From positions 2,976,001-3,040,000 of the forward strand of contig JAGTXZ010000003.1 of assembly GCA_018398575.1 (NCBI GenBank): a stretch of DNA of 64,000 bases, read 5' to 3'. The first letter of the stretch is position 1, and each line of letters starts with the position of its first letter. The notes beneath the pieces are model-generated. The model was not told the origin of the DNA, ran no database searches, and was given only the letters and a program-made list of their open reading frames with translations. Positions 44,802 through 56,455 of this stretch are shown one piece after another. Source of the stretch: Ampelomyces quisqualis (Eukaryota; Ascomycota; Dothideomycetes; Pleosporales; Phaeosphaeriaceae). A program made the position numbers and the translations under genes.

Positions 44802-47094
44802 CTAGTAAGATTGCCATCCTTGTTGTGGAGCCTGCTGAGGGGCCCAGCCAGACATGTTGGGCTGCTGCCCTCCTGTGCTCTGATGTTGCATGAACTGATG
44901 GGGGCTCGGGCTCGGTTGATAAGCATGCTGGCCCATGTTTTGGTAACCAGGATCTCCCATAGCACTCATGGTCTGATACTGTTGAACGGGAGTGCCATGC
45001 ATCGAACCGCTGCTCTGAGTGTGATGAAGCTGGGCAGATGGATGCATGGGTGAATGCTGCGGCAGAGGAGATTGTTGTGGAGGGCGCTGAGCATACTGTT
45101 GCATGTTGTGCTGCTGCGATAGTGGCGAAGGTTGAGGGGGGCCTTGCCACATGTGGGATGGAGGATAACCATGTCCTGGATTTTGAACACCAGGAAGCAT
45201 CCCGCCTGATCCCATTCCCGAAGGTGTCATGCCTTGGGGCATACCAATGCTTGGCGGGCGGCGATGCATCTGGTCAGGTCGGAGTGGTGTGTGCTGCTGG
45301 CCCATGGGCGAGGGAACCATGTTGTTCTGCGGGATAGACTGTGGCCGATACGACTGGGGGGCCATTGTCTGGCCTTGCCGCTGTGGCGTCTGTGCAACCA
45401 TACCATACTGGTTGCTGGGCGTAGACACGGAAGTCGAAGCAACACGTGGTGATTGGGCCGCTTGCGAGACTTGAGGAACTTGGTCACCTTCCACGGACCC
45501 TGGACGATTAGACTGAGCAGGTGGCTCATGCGGGCGAGTCCAGATGTTGTCGACGTAATCCTTGCGGTTCTTGCGCTGCTGCTCCAACTGTTTGTTGGCT
45601 TCAGCTGTTTGTGCAGCAGCATTCAGAATCTCACCCGATGCAGTCGGTCTGGTCATGTCTTGGTATGGTACACCGGCCATCTCGTGTCGGGGCCGCTGGA
45701 CACCCGTGTAGTCCCGAGGCTGTAGATCAGTCGTGTTACGTTGCGTATAAGCTTCTGTTCCGGCCGAAGGCATGCTGCCCGGCGCCGGGCTGAGTCCTCC
45801 AAAGGGCTGCAATGGGTTGACAGAGCCACCCAGATAGTCTGTAGCGTTGCCACTGTATGCTCCTGGGTGAGCAAAAGCCATGGTGCTGGCGTGGGTGGCT
45901 TCTGCCGCAGCTGCTTCTCTCGCCTTCGCTGCGCCTGGGCGTTTCTCGCCAGCAGCGTCTTCTTCTGTAAAGCCCTGCTTGCGGGCTTTGCTCTCCCAGT
46001 AGTCGTCGCGTACCCGTCGCCCGTTTTGTACCAATCTGCTTCCGAACTGTCTGAACATGGACCGTGCAGTGACGATGGCGATCTGGCGCGAGCGGTAGGA
46101 ATAGGGCAGAATCTCTTGGTGAATAAGATCGTCCTTCTCCGCCTGCGTGGCAATGATCTTGAAAAGCGACCTGTTCTTGTTAAAAAGCAGATACGAGTCT
46201 CGATAACCCAGGACGCGTGCGCATTCGGTCGCGAGCATGAACAGCTTGTCTCCTCTGTTCGGCACGAAGAAGGTCCGACAGCGATATTCGCGTCCCTCTA
46301 ACGGGTGGCCGGTCTGTGTGACCTTTCGCTCGCCAGCATCATCGATTTCGCGGGGTATGTATTCGTCGCCTTCGGGGTTCAGTTGGTCCGTCGTGTGGTC
46401 GCGCACGGTGGGCAGGGCCTTGATGACGGCCGGTTTGGTGGGAGTCGACTTGGAAGAGGGGGAGGCGCGTGGAGGCGATCCTTGGGGCAGCGAGGCTGTT
46501 TGTAGCTGCGGTGTCTGCACGGGCGGCGCGTTGCCGCCGTGCGAGGGGGTGGGCGGTTGGGAGGAGCGCATGGGGCTGCCGGCGTACGTGCCTTTTACAG
46601 CCTTGGGTGGGCGCCCGCGTTTTCGCGGTTTGCCGTCTTCTGCGCGTGCTGTTAGCGGCCTTGCGGGTGTGCTGGGCGGCGGCTGCGCGACGCCGTGGAC
46701 GTACCATCTTCGCCGTACTGCGGGTCGGCATAGCTGTTCTCTGGCGAGCGACTGCGCTTCAGGCCCCGTGAGGGTTGCTGTGCGACCGACTGCGGCGGGC
46801 CTACGAGCCCTGGAAGACGTGTTAGCAGAGGCATCGTTGGCCGACGCGCGACGGATGTAACAGGCGCCCCAGGCCGTGGCCGCAACGGGTCGCGGCTGCT
46901 ACTCGATGGGGTTGTGGTTGTGCAGCACGGCCTGAAGCTCAACGTGGTCGCGCGAGCATGGAACGTAAAAGAGCGCGCGTACCTGCTGCATTGAGGGCAG
47001 ACGGGTCCATGGTCCCTGTTGATGGATCCATGATGCCGTGCCCGATGGCTCCATTTGACATGGTCTGAACGGGCTGCGCATGTACCGAGTACAT
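44802..47094 (-). CDS. chromatin remodelling subunit RSC7/Swp82 family
   Basis: Subunit shared by RSC or SWI/SNF type complexes in fungi. Proposed exons 47094-46983, 46809-46705 and 46639-44802 give 684 aa. The third exon begins with an AT-hook (KPRKRGRPPK). The conserved RSC7/Swp82 core follows: TGHPLEGREYRCRTFF, then RGDKLFMLATECARVLGYRD and LFNKNRSLFKIIAT, with ARSMFRQFGSRL. The C-terminal half is low complexity, rich in Gln, Pro, Met and Ser, as in many remodeller subunits. Introns are 173 and 65 nt; the first is long for this genome. The start is uncertain: the frame continues about 16 codons upstream of the chosen ATG, and more 5' exons are possible. Confidence 0.85.
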
Positions 47095-50000
47095 TCCAGG
47101 CGCCGCAATGGAGCTCGGAAGAGAGCCAATGGGTGGGTTGCTGCAGATAAGGTTGGCGGCTCACGACGGGTTGGTGTGGCGGCGCAGCATGTGGGTGTCG
47201 CAAAGGGCAGATGCAGGTGTGGACGCTCCGAAGTTCCAGCGGGCGGCGCCAAGCAATGGTGGTGGGCGGCGACCTCAGCACGCAAAGTCCGCGTCCAAGG
47301 ACAGCGGATCGCGATGATGCAAGTCGGCCGTCTGTGGCACGGTCCTGTGACAGCACTGGATCTGTGCGAATCGGCGGGCGGTGAGATGGCGGGAAGCAAA
47401 GCGCAGATATAGCCAGCCTACGGAGTACTACGCTGGTGAGTCAACTGAGAGAGCGCAAAACAAGCGTGCCATGGACAGGATGCCCATGACAATAGTAGTG
47501 CTAGCAAGTGGAGGGAAGACGCCACGTGAGTAGGAAGCGCCAGCCTGCACGGCTCAAGCTCCCGGCGCTGAAGCAGACGCGGGCAAATAGAGAGAGGGGG
47601 CTGGGAGGGGAGTGCCGACGAACCTTGCTGAGTAGGGCCCTGGCTGGATAGCTGGACTGGTTCGCAGTTGAGATATGTAGGTAAGCCTCGTGGTCCCAAC
47701 TGCCGTAGACGTTCAAGAGACGAGTGCAACGAGCGACCAGGAAATCGGGGACGACGACTAGCTTGGGTATTGCATGTCTGGAGGGCCGCCCAATAACCCC
47801 ATGAACATCTGGTACGCGCACTCCCAGCTGACGGCCCGCACAGAACACGGCAAAGCTAACGGTGGAGGCAGTCGGCTAGCTAGCAAATCGAATGATGACG
47901 ACCTCTCGTGCTCTGGAGTGGAGTATGTACTGTGTGTAGTCTCCGCGGCGGGAAGCGAAAAGAATCGCTCTCTGCGCCTTTGCCACGCGCCCGAGCCGCA
48001 GGATAATGCCCGGCAGCGAGGGCATCGAAAGATAGCATTTCCCTAGCCTGAATCTTGACGTTTGCTGCTCGGTCTGAGAGCTCCCGAGTGCCTCCGGCCT
48101 CATGCTTCAGGCTTGACTGTTGCGAATGAGAACGAGGCCATTCCAGCGCTGGTCTAGTCCGAGAGCTGCCTATCATGGCCAATGTCCAGACCGATTATGG
48201 CAGGCGACCAGGGTGTGGTAGACCAGTTCGCCTGCATTCCACCATTCACAGGAGCATCAGCCTGCTGATTGATCAAGGCAAAGGGTGTCAGCAGGCTGCC
48301 GTCGAATCACTGATTCCCAGACCCTAGAGCTGCAGGACGCCCAGGACGTGCATAAGCTGCCGCCGTCGTCATGCTCGTTGCATCAATTCGCCCGTATCGT
48401 CTGACTCCCCAGAGCCCCTATGAACCTCATCTGGCCGCTTAATGCTTGCCGCAGCAGCCGAATGAAGATGCTTGACTTTATTGCTTTGGGTATCGGAGCG
48501 GCCCAGCGCGCCCTCGTTACTCTGCTGCCTGCAGCTCGATCTCCCGTGATTCCGTCGTAGACGCGTGCGCCGATCGGCGAACACTTGATGCGCAACACAT
48601 TCGTATCAAGCCTCGCTAGCTGTCGACCACTCGTAGCGCTGCAACTGCATTTGAACAGCTTGAATGACCCACAGAGGAACGGGGTCGCGTCCCTACCCTC
48701 TGGTCTGGCCGTGAAAGCACTAGATTTCATGCCGTAGGAATTGTTGACGATCCGTTCCACAAGACGTCCCGCTCCCCGGACAAGGGCGCTTTTGAAAACC
48801 CTTGGCTGCTCGTGCTGCAATCGATCTCCCCGTCATACCGTGAACCCACATCTCACACTCCCTTCCGCAGCTTGCGCCACTGCGTTCAAGCGGGGGCTTT
48901 GAAACGCCATGGCTGTCTTCTCCACTGCCCACTCTGACACCGTCTGTGCTTCTCATAAACGATCTGACTCCAGAGCAATCTACTTCTCGTAGCGATAGCG
49001 CACTGTCAAATGATTGACAAAACGAAAAGACAGAAGCAGCAGGTCCAATACTTCAATGGACCAACGCGTAGTTACCCCGACGCATACAGTTTGTAGCTGG
49101 CGCGTTCTTTCCTGTTCGACGCGTTCGCCGGGGCTGTGCCACCATACCCGATGTCTCAGGATTCAGATTGTCAGAAGCTCGTCAGGGTCTCTAGGCGCCC
49201 AATATAGTCAGTTTACCTGCTTTTGTTCGTTCATGGCTTCTCAGTAGAGACCATTCGGGCCGGGGTCTCGACCTGTGAATCCGAATATCGATGACCTTAT
49301 CTTTATGCAGAGCATGCTGAATATGGAGAGTGCCGCCCATGAGAATGCGATATCGCTCATTTCCGACTGCTCTGAGTATTGCCCCATCCCGCAGCTTCGA
49401 AGTAACACCAAGAAGAACTTGACAGAGTTTGAGAAATCGCTGGAGGGAATTAATTCGTACATAGCGGATCGTCGCCAATGCATAGAGGCACATACATACC
49501 CGTGGACTTGCGTTCACGGCCGAGACTATGACGACCCTACCCACAACTTACCTTGACCATTTGATACCTACACCTTGAATAGACGGATGTGGACAAGTTG
49601 AAACAGTCAACTACGCGGTCAGTGCCACAGTGAACAGGAATTGCTTCGAACCTTGGCATGGCACTACAGTTGAACCGGGGTCATTATAGCTGCGTGATCA
49701 GATGACAGACTTAACCACTGCCTTGGGTAGCGACTTCGGGAGCGATCAAATAGCGAGACCATACCCACTCAGGTGGTCCAAGGAGCGTTCGTTGTTGGTC
49801 GCTATCGCATACCACACATCGGTCTTTTCCCGCAGGTCGTTTCAAGATTCCGAGAACAGGGCTGGCCACTATCGTTGCCCGCTCCACCAAAGTGGAGACC
49901 GCACACTTGGCCACGATTATCGCGAAGGGTTTGGTGTTGCTAGACCTTCCGTTTCGCTTGCCAGGCTGTGGGGCAGATACGACGGTCGCACAGCTCTGGC

Positions 50001-51150
50001 GGTGAAGCTTCTGTCCTTGTCCGCTCTCTTGAGAAGGGAGAAGGGGTAACGGAGCCGCATAGCAGATTGTCTCACTGTGCTACAAACTAACCATATTGCA
50101 ATCCAGTGAGCTTTGGATGCTGTATCATTTGGCATGCTCCATTGGCTATGGTCTGCAACCAAGACGATGGGTCAAGCTTCTCTGTCGGTGCTATCCGAAC
50201 TCGCTAGCAACCGAGTTACGCGGCGTCACACACGATTTGGATTTACCTTGGATAGCGCGGAGCGATGGAGTGGTGACGTTAGCTGATATTGTCGGCACTT
50301 GCCCACTTGAGTGTTCTGGACTTCGAGGTGCTGCTACACCAACAATCAGAGGTGAAGGGGCTGCCGGATCTTCGTCAATCTCGAACTGAGACACACATCC
50401 ATGCATTCACAATACTCCTCAGCGGTATGCTCAGCTGAGCGGGCGCATGGTTTCGTTGAGCCAGGGAACAGTGGCGACGCTGCCGCAAGTTTATCGCTCA
50501 GTGAACTTGCTGGGGCCAATCAGCTGCCCAGATTGAGTCGCGAGGAACCATGCAAACGTCAGGTGGAGCATCGGCTCAATTGTGGTCGACATTCCGGGAG
50601 TCCAGGACGGAAGATGGTATCGTCCAGGAGCATCAGATGACCTCGAAAGAGCCCAGCCACTCTCTCCACTGCTGCACCAGGATGTGGGATAAATAGCAGG
50701 CAACGTAATGCCATCCTAAGCCCCGGAGAATGCAGACAGTGGAAGGCAGTGGCAAGTCTGCTAGCGCGGATCATCTCTGGTGAGCGGTTGATCATTAGTT
50801 CACTCTCATACATGCTTGTTGAAACATTGAACCACGGAAACTTCGCGTTACCTCAGTGTAGGGTCACAGGTAGTCGGAGAGGCGGATCTGCACAGTTAGG
50901 TTACATTGAGGCCTATCGACTGGAAGAAGGGCCACCTACGCGTAAAACCCTGGAATCACGTGTAATCGTATCCCCAAACAGCTCCTGAACGCCCGAAATC
51001 ACACTCCTTGAGTGTATCGACAAGGTTCACCTGAATACTACGGCATATACCGGACCTTGATCAAATGCGCTTGTGGGGAACATGCATTCTCCTGAGCAAG
51101 CTGAGCTGATCTCTTGCGCTTCGAAACTCACGCACCTCGAAAACTGCGCT
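47095..51150. other. 4-kb interval without recognisable genes
   Basis: It holds the promoter and perhaps a long 5' leader of the RSC7-like gene, and one TACTCCGTA-type site at 47419-47427. Several short frames on the minus strand (49191-49544, 49711-49914, 50559-50813) have protein-like composition but no start, splice or family support; they may be relics. No RNA gene recognised. Confidence 0.35.
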
Positions 51151-51910
51151 TCACCTACGTCCGGGGGCTAGTCCAGGTACAGCACTGAAGCGCTCGTCGC
51201 GCTCAGTCTTGAATAGCAGCTGACACCAAAACTCCTTGTTGTCTTCGTCGAACCAGGTCCAGAACTTGCCCTCCCTCCTATCGACTTCGCGAGCTTGCAA
51301 CTTGACCGCAACTGTCTCGTACGGCTCTCCGGCGACGATGAAGTACTGGTAGGCTGGGTCTGCTTCCTCAACACGCTGCTCGTAAGCGCTCATGAAGCGG
51401 ACACGAGGAATGGTGCCGGCTGTGATGTCCGGGAATTGGAACTGGAAGAGCAGACCATTCTGACGCGTGTTCGGGTCGCGGACTTTGGTGATGCGGTAGC
51501 CAGGGCGTCCGATCTTGAGAGTATTCTTTTTGACCTGTACACCAGCGAGGAGTCCTTGCTGGCTGATATCGTCCCTCTTACCCTCACGTTGTTCCTTGGC
51601 AGCACGGCGGGCCAGGTTGGTCTGGTGCTTCCTACCCTGTGTGTGTGCGAGGTATGAGCCGTCGTTCTGGTGGACCGTCAGACACAAGCGGCATTCGAAG
51701 CTGCCGACGTGGTTCTTGAAGAAGTACGGATCCTTGTCGAGGTCGATGGTCTCGAGCGCAAGCTTGCGGAGACGCTCGCGACGGTCGGCGTTGGTAGCTG
51801 ACTGGGAAGCGACACCGCCGCCGCCGAACTTGGAGCCCGCACGGTTCTGTAGGATATTAGCAATCGGAAGGTGCATTTGGGTGAAGTCATGGACGCACCT
51901 GGTAGTCCAT
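51151..51910 (-). CDS. PRP11: splicing factor 3A subunit 2 (SF3a66/PRP11)
   Basis: Component of the U2 snRNP SF3a complex, required for prespliceosome assembly. A 12-nt first exon (51910-51899, MDYQ) and exon 51846-51151 give 235 aa. Joining gives MDYQNRAGSKFGGGG, the highly conserved family N-terminus, which fixes the start and the 52-nt intron (GTGCGT..CTACAG). A matrin-type C2H2 zinc finger at about residues 50-80 (FECRLCLTVHQNDGSYLAH, then GRKHQTNL) is followed by the conserved core PGYRITKVRDP and LLFQFQFPDI. The Pro-rich C-terminal repeats of metazoan SF3a66 are absent, as in other fungi. It is divergent with the tubulin cofactor E gene. Confidence 0.95.
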
Positions 51911-52288
51911 GTTGTGGTGCTGTCAGTGACTTGATGCGTCGACAGTAACTGCGTTGTAGTTGTATGAATACACTAGCAGCTAGTTGAGTAGCTTTCAAGG
52001 TTTGTGGGGCGATTGTGGCAGCTGAGCGTCAAGGTGATGCGCCTCGAGAAATTATGGGGAGCTGCGATGCAGGAACCGCGCTAATGTGCTTACTTAAGCC
52101 GCTCACGTGCACTGCTGCCTCTCCACGCTTCCCACCTGACTTGCACGATTTCGAGCTGTCAATGACTAGAGTCCATATTCGCTTCCCATAGATTTAGCTC
52201 ACTGCTTCGTCGCTCCCGTAAGTCTACGTGGCATACGAAACAGCCTGTATTTGATCAGATCGACTGGTTCACCAGAAAGGTGGGAAAG
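51911..52288. promoter_or_regulatory. divergent promoter SF3A2 / tubulin cofactor E
   Basis: A 378-bp interval between two divergent start codons, holding both promoters. No TATA box is obvious and no repeat is seen. Confidence 0.45.
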
Positions 52289-54327
52289 ATGAGCACGACC
52301 TCATATACTGGCAAGCGATTGTCTTATGATGGCCGATTGTGTACCGTTCGCTATCAAGGTGAGGTGCAGGGCACCAAGGGCGAATGGCTGGGCGTGGAAT
52401 GGGATGACCCAACTCGAGGAAAACACGCCGGAGATCACCAAGGTGTTAAATACTTTGACTGTAAGCACTCCTCGAATCTACACTTGTGTACCGAGTCTTT
52501 TTGTACTCTAACTGTGCACTGCATGTCCATGTGTTTTCAACTCAGGACTTTCGTCCAATATGCCCCGTACATTGCAAAATCAACATGGAACGGGGCTTCG
52601 AGACAGCAACAGAACAACGCAAGACAATCACTGCTAAACGCTGCAAGTTTCTAACCAAGAACCACAGGCATCCACCCCTCCCCAACCTCCGCGTCCTTCA
52701 TCCGCCCCACCCGTCCCCCAGATCCCACGCACTCCTTTCCCTCGGCCCTAAAATCCAAATACGCCTCCGACCTCCCCGCTTCCTCGCCAACTTTTGAAGA
52801 CCCAGACGTCCAAATCATCTTTACCACTTCGCCCAAGAACGCGCCAATACCCAGCACCCGGCCCATCAAATTCAGCGGCAAAGTTGCCGAGGAAGTTGGA
52901 TTCGACAAGATCCGTAAACAGCTTGCTCAGCTCAGTGAATTGCGGGTCGTGATTCTCGATGGGCTGGGGATGGCTAGGCCGGAGGTGAGGGGAGATGGGT
53001 GGCTGGAGGGGAGGGGAGGGGATGATGTGAGGGAGGCGTGTCCGAAGACTGTGGAGTTGGATTTGAGTAGGAATTTGTTTGAGGAGTGGAGGGAGGTGGC
53101 GAGTATATGTGAGCAGTTGGAGAAGTTGAAGAGTTTGAGGGTCGAGTAAGTCCTTGTCGCTTGGACATATTCAGTAAGCGTAGAAAGAACTGACTTGTGA
53201 ACAGTGGAAATCGATTTCGAGATACGACGTTGAGTGAAGCAGAAGAAGACAAATGTCGCGGGGCGTTTGCAAATATCAATTTTCTCAAGCTGGAGGAGAA
53301 CCTTTTACCCTGGGAAGATATCGCCAGATTAACGCACCTCTTCCCGACATTGGCGTCGTTTGGAGCTTCGAGTAATCTCTACACAGCACTCTCGTCACAT
53401 GCGCTCAACATGACGATAACCGACCTGACCCTCGAAGATAATCTCATTCCCTCACTATCCGCCATCGACTCGCTCACCAAATTACCAAACCTCCAACGCC
53501 TCATCCTTAAATCGAACAAAATCTCCAAAATCACCAGCTCAGGTGCAAGCATGCCCGTCTTCTCGTCCACAGTGGCGGAAGTCGATTTGTCTTTCAACGA
53601 ACTCTCGGCTTGGAGTTTCGTCGAAGCTCTCCCACTCGTCTTCCCAGGCCTAACCAGTCTCCGCGTCTCTCACAACCCGCTATACGAATCCCTCCAAGCG
53701 CCAGATGGCCGAGCATTGACCGCAGACGACGGCTACATGCTCACACTAGCACGACTCGGGAAGCTCAAGACACTCAACCACAGCCCAATCAACCTCAAGG
53801 AGCGTCTGAACGCCGAATCGTATTATCTCTCGATGATCGCAAAGGAAGTGCAATTCGCACCTGAGAATATGCGGGAGCAGATTCTCAAGAGTCATCCGCG
53901 CTATGCGTGGTTGTGCGAAGAGTATGGCGAGCCAGATGTCCAGCGCTCAGCTAACGCCATCGACCCAAATTCGCTTGCGGCGCGATTACTTCGGGCACGA
54001 TTCTACCTTGCCAAAGACAAGTCCAAGAGATACGAAGTGGAGATTCCCATGAGTTGTACGGCGTATACAGTTCTTGGCATGGTTGGCAAGCACTTTGGGA
54101 TCAAGCCCATGGAGTGCAAATTGCTGTGGGAGACGGGCGACTGGATGCCGGCGAAAGGTAGATTGGTGGCGTTTGAAAATTATGAGGACTCGGAGGATAG
54201 CGAGGGCGAGGCGAATGTGGATAGGATGATGAGGGAGGTGGAGGTGGTGCCTGGCACGAGGTCGATAGGGACTTGGATCGATGGCTCGGAAGCTACTGTA
54301 AGAGTGGAAATTGATTCTTGGGCATAG
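52289..54327 (+). CDS. PAC2: tubulin-specific chaperone E (tubulin cofactor E)
   Basis: Cofactor E works in alpha-tubulin folding and in alpha/beta heterodimer assembly and dissociation. Exons 52289-52460, 52668-53145 and 53205-54327 give 590 aa. Architecture: an N-terminal CAP-Gly domain (GEWLGVEWDDPTRGKHAG, completed across the intron by YFDC and ASFIRPTR), then leucine-rich repeats (about 190-400, LELDL.., LTLEDNLIPSLS, LQRLILKSNKIS, EVDLSFNELS), then a C-terminal ubiquitin-like domain (about 470-590). Intron 1 is 207 nt, long for this genome. Its acceptor was placed at 52667 because only this join restores the CAP-Gly ending; nearer acceptors give stops. It is convergent with the JmjC gene, 55 bp apart. 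Confidence 0.93.
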
Positions 54328-54382
54328 TATGGCGTACGACCTCGCGTCGCAGTCATTTGACAGGGCCGTAAGGACGAGATCG

Positions 54383-55419
54383 TCAGCGGAACCACCAATT
54401 GACCTACAAAATCCGTTAGCATCTCAAGTCTCCAAGTGAGCTTCGTGACTTGCCGAAACATTCGGCCCGACGCCTTCGCCTCGCACAGCATGCCACCACC
54501 CCAGCGGGATATACAATCCACATCCCGGCTTGAGTTGCACTTCATACCCCAAGCGAGTATCATTTGTCGCTGGCTCATCCTGCCAAACCGCCCGCTTCAA
54601 CTTTTCGAATTCCTGGCCCTGCATCATCTCTTCGCCACGCATTGTGGCACCACCGCCACCTTTATTGGACAATTTCGACCTCACGTCTTCATACAGTCTT
54701 CTTCCGACGTCTGGCCGCATGAGCCGGAATGTCTTTTTGCCTGACAATTGTACGAATAGATTCGGGTTCGGGTCGCGGTGTAAGGGCGTGTAGCTTGGCG
54801 CTCTGCCCATCCACAAGCTCGAGGCGTAGATGTCACCTTGGCCGAAATTCTTGATTATCTCGGGTGGCGGGAGGTCGTCTTGTAACTGTTTCGGCAATTC
54901 GTCGATTGGATGTTGCGCGAGGTAGATGCGTGGCATTGCACCCCATTTTGTCTCTTTCTCCATGTACTCCAGGACTTCGGCGAGCGTACTTTGGTAGCGT
55001 GCAAACTCGGCTCTGTTGAGATGATCATGTTTCATGCGTTCTAGTGTGACCGGAGTGTCGGCGAATGGCCCAAGATAGTCCTGATTGACGTGGATAGTTT
55101 TGAAAGTTTCATATTGGATCCGGGCGCGAGCTGACATTTTTTTTCCACCCACCCTTTGTGCGTCGCTGTCCGAGGGTCTGGAGCGACGCCTGATCCATTT
55201 CTCATACGCAGGAATGTCTTTAAAGAGATTCTTCATCCTCGCTGGTAGGTTCTTGTCGTGGTCCTTTAAACTGCTCGTCTTCAAGTAGCATTTTGCATGC
55301 TGGAAGCGTTTCGATTTTTTTGCAGGCGAATGCGGTACATGGTACCGTCGATGCGTGGTGGAAACTTGTACGCAGGGCTTTGGCGGCATCGCGAGCCGGA
55401 TCTGGAGTAGTGAACGCAT
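54383..55419 (-). CDS. JmjC/cupin-8 domain protein
   Basis: Putative Fe(II)/2-oxoglutarate-dependent oxygenase of 326 aa. Exons 55419-54460 and 54403-54383. The tiny last exon (VNWWFR and stop) is inferred because it matches the usual family ending; its donor GTTTCG is weak, and the unspliced frame would end at 54424. The iron-binding facial triad is visible as LHRDP (HxD) in YTPLHRDPNPNLFVQLSG and the distal His in LGWWHAV. The N-terminus is basic and Arg/Leu-rich and could be a mitochondrial signal. The protein is of the small cupin-8 type seen in hydroxylases rather than a histone demethylase with accessory domains. Substrate unknown. It is divergent from GIM5. Confidence 0.82.
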
Positions 55420-55576
55420 GTTGCGGTGGGTGGGAGAAGGATGGTGAAGATGCCCAAGCTCCACGGGAGAAACGCGAACTCATTTTTGTTAATACCAAAT
55501 ACACAGCGCCCAGCCTTACCAAGCCCAAGCCCAAACATCTCGACCACCAACACCCCGAGTGCCAGACATCACCAAC

Positions 55577-56148
55577 ATGGCGTCCAAATCTGCACAGCAG
55601 CAACAGCAAGGCGGGAAAAGTATGTCCGAACCTTAACCCCCCTCACGCAGTAAATTGCTTCTCTAACAAACAACACAGTCGACCTCGCGCAGCTTCCCAT
55701 CCCCCAACTGCGCGACCTCAAATCCCAACTCGACGCCGAGCTCACCCACCTCTCCACATCCTTCCAGTCCCTCCGGACCGCGCAATCAAAGTTTCGCGAC
55801 TGCATAAACTCCCTCAACTCGGCGTTCCCGGCCTCGACTTCGACACCCGCAAGCTCGCCGCCGCTGCTCGTTCCGCTCACGTCCTCGCTATACGTGCCCG
55901 GCAAACTCACAGATCACGAGCACGTGTTGGTCGATGTGGGCACAGGGTTCTTTGTTGAGAAGGGGATACCCGACGCGAAGGACTTTTATGAGAGGAAGGT
56001 CAAGGATCTTGGGGAGAGCTTGAAAGACCTGGAAGGTGTGGTAGAAGGCAAGGCAAGGAATGTCAGGGTCGTGGAGGAGGTTATGAGGGTTAAGGTCATG
56101 AATGCGCAGAGCCAGGAGGGCCAAGGCGGTGGGGAAAAGAGCGGTTGA
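55577..56148 (+). CDS. GIM5: prefoldin subunit 5 (alpha type)
   Basis: Alpha-class subunit of the prefoldin/GimC hexamer that delivers nascent actin and tubulin to the chaperonin CCT. Exons 55577-55619 and 55679-56148 give 170 aa. The 59-nt intron (GTATGT..CACAG) follows a Gln-rich start (MASKSAQQQQQGGK). N-terminal helix: IDLAQLPIPQLRDLKSQLDAE, then the hairpin region VPLTSSLYVPGKLTD and HVLVDVGTGFFVEK, a strong alpha-prefoldin signature. The C-terminal helix has heptad character, ending in a Gly/Gln-rich tail. Length is near the yeast 163 aa. Together with cofactor E nearby this is a second tubulin-folding gene, but fungal gene order makes that probably coincidental. Confidence 0.94.
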
Positions 56149-56455
56149 AGGGCGATATGGCTAGGCACCCACAGACATCACGCGACTTACACATGCAGAG
56201 TTGCTTCCAGTCTGAGGCAGGTCAGCGTTTCACGCATGATGGACGATAGCACAGAGGGTGGCAATCGTATGCTATTGAGACGAGACTCTAGCAGACGTAG
56301 CTGGCCGCCTACAGAGCATTAATCCTTCAGCTTGTGAGCTCTTGAGACTTAGCACACACTGTATGCAGCCTGAATATCGATGCAACTCGAGACAGCCCTA
56401 CCGCCCGAGTACCCTGTAACCATTTGGTGCCAATGCGGATGCAAGGTCTGGCAGG
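56149..56455. other. convergent intergenic region
   Basis: About 307 bp between the GIM5 stop and the stop of the next gene on the minus strand; no coding signal. Confidence 0.4.

Noticed and set aside
49191..49544. 117-codon minus-strand frame
   Set aside because: Protein-like in places but without splice, start or family support; mentioned only as a possible relic.
49655..49700. Sequence resembling a tRNA T-arm (ccggttcaact on the minus strand)
   Set aside because: The T-stem does not pair and no acceptor or anticodon stem fits.
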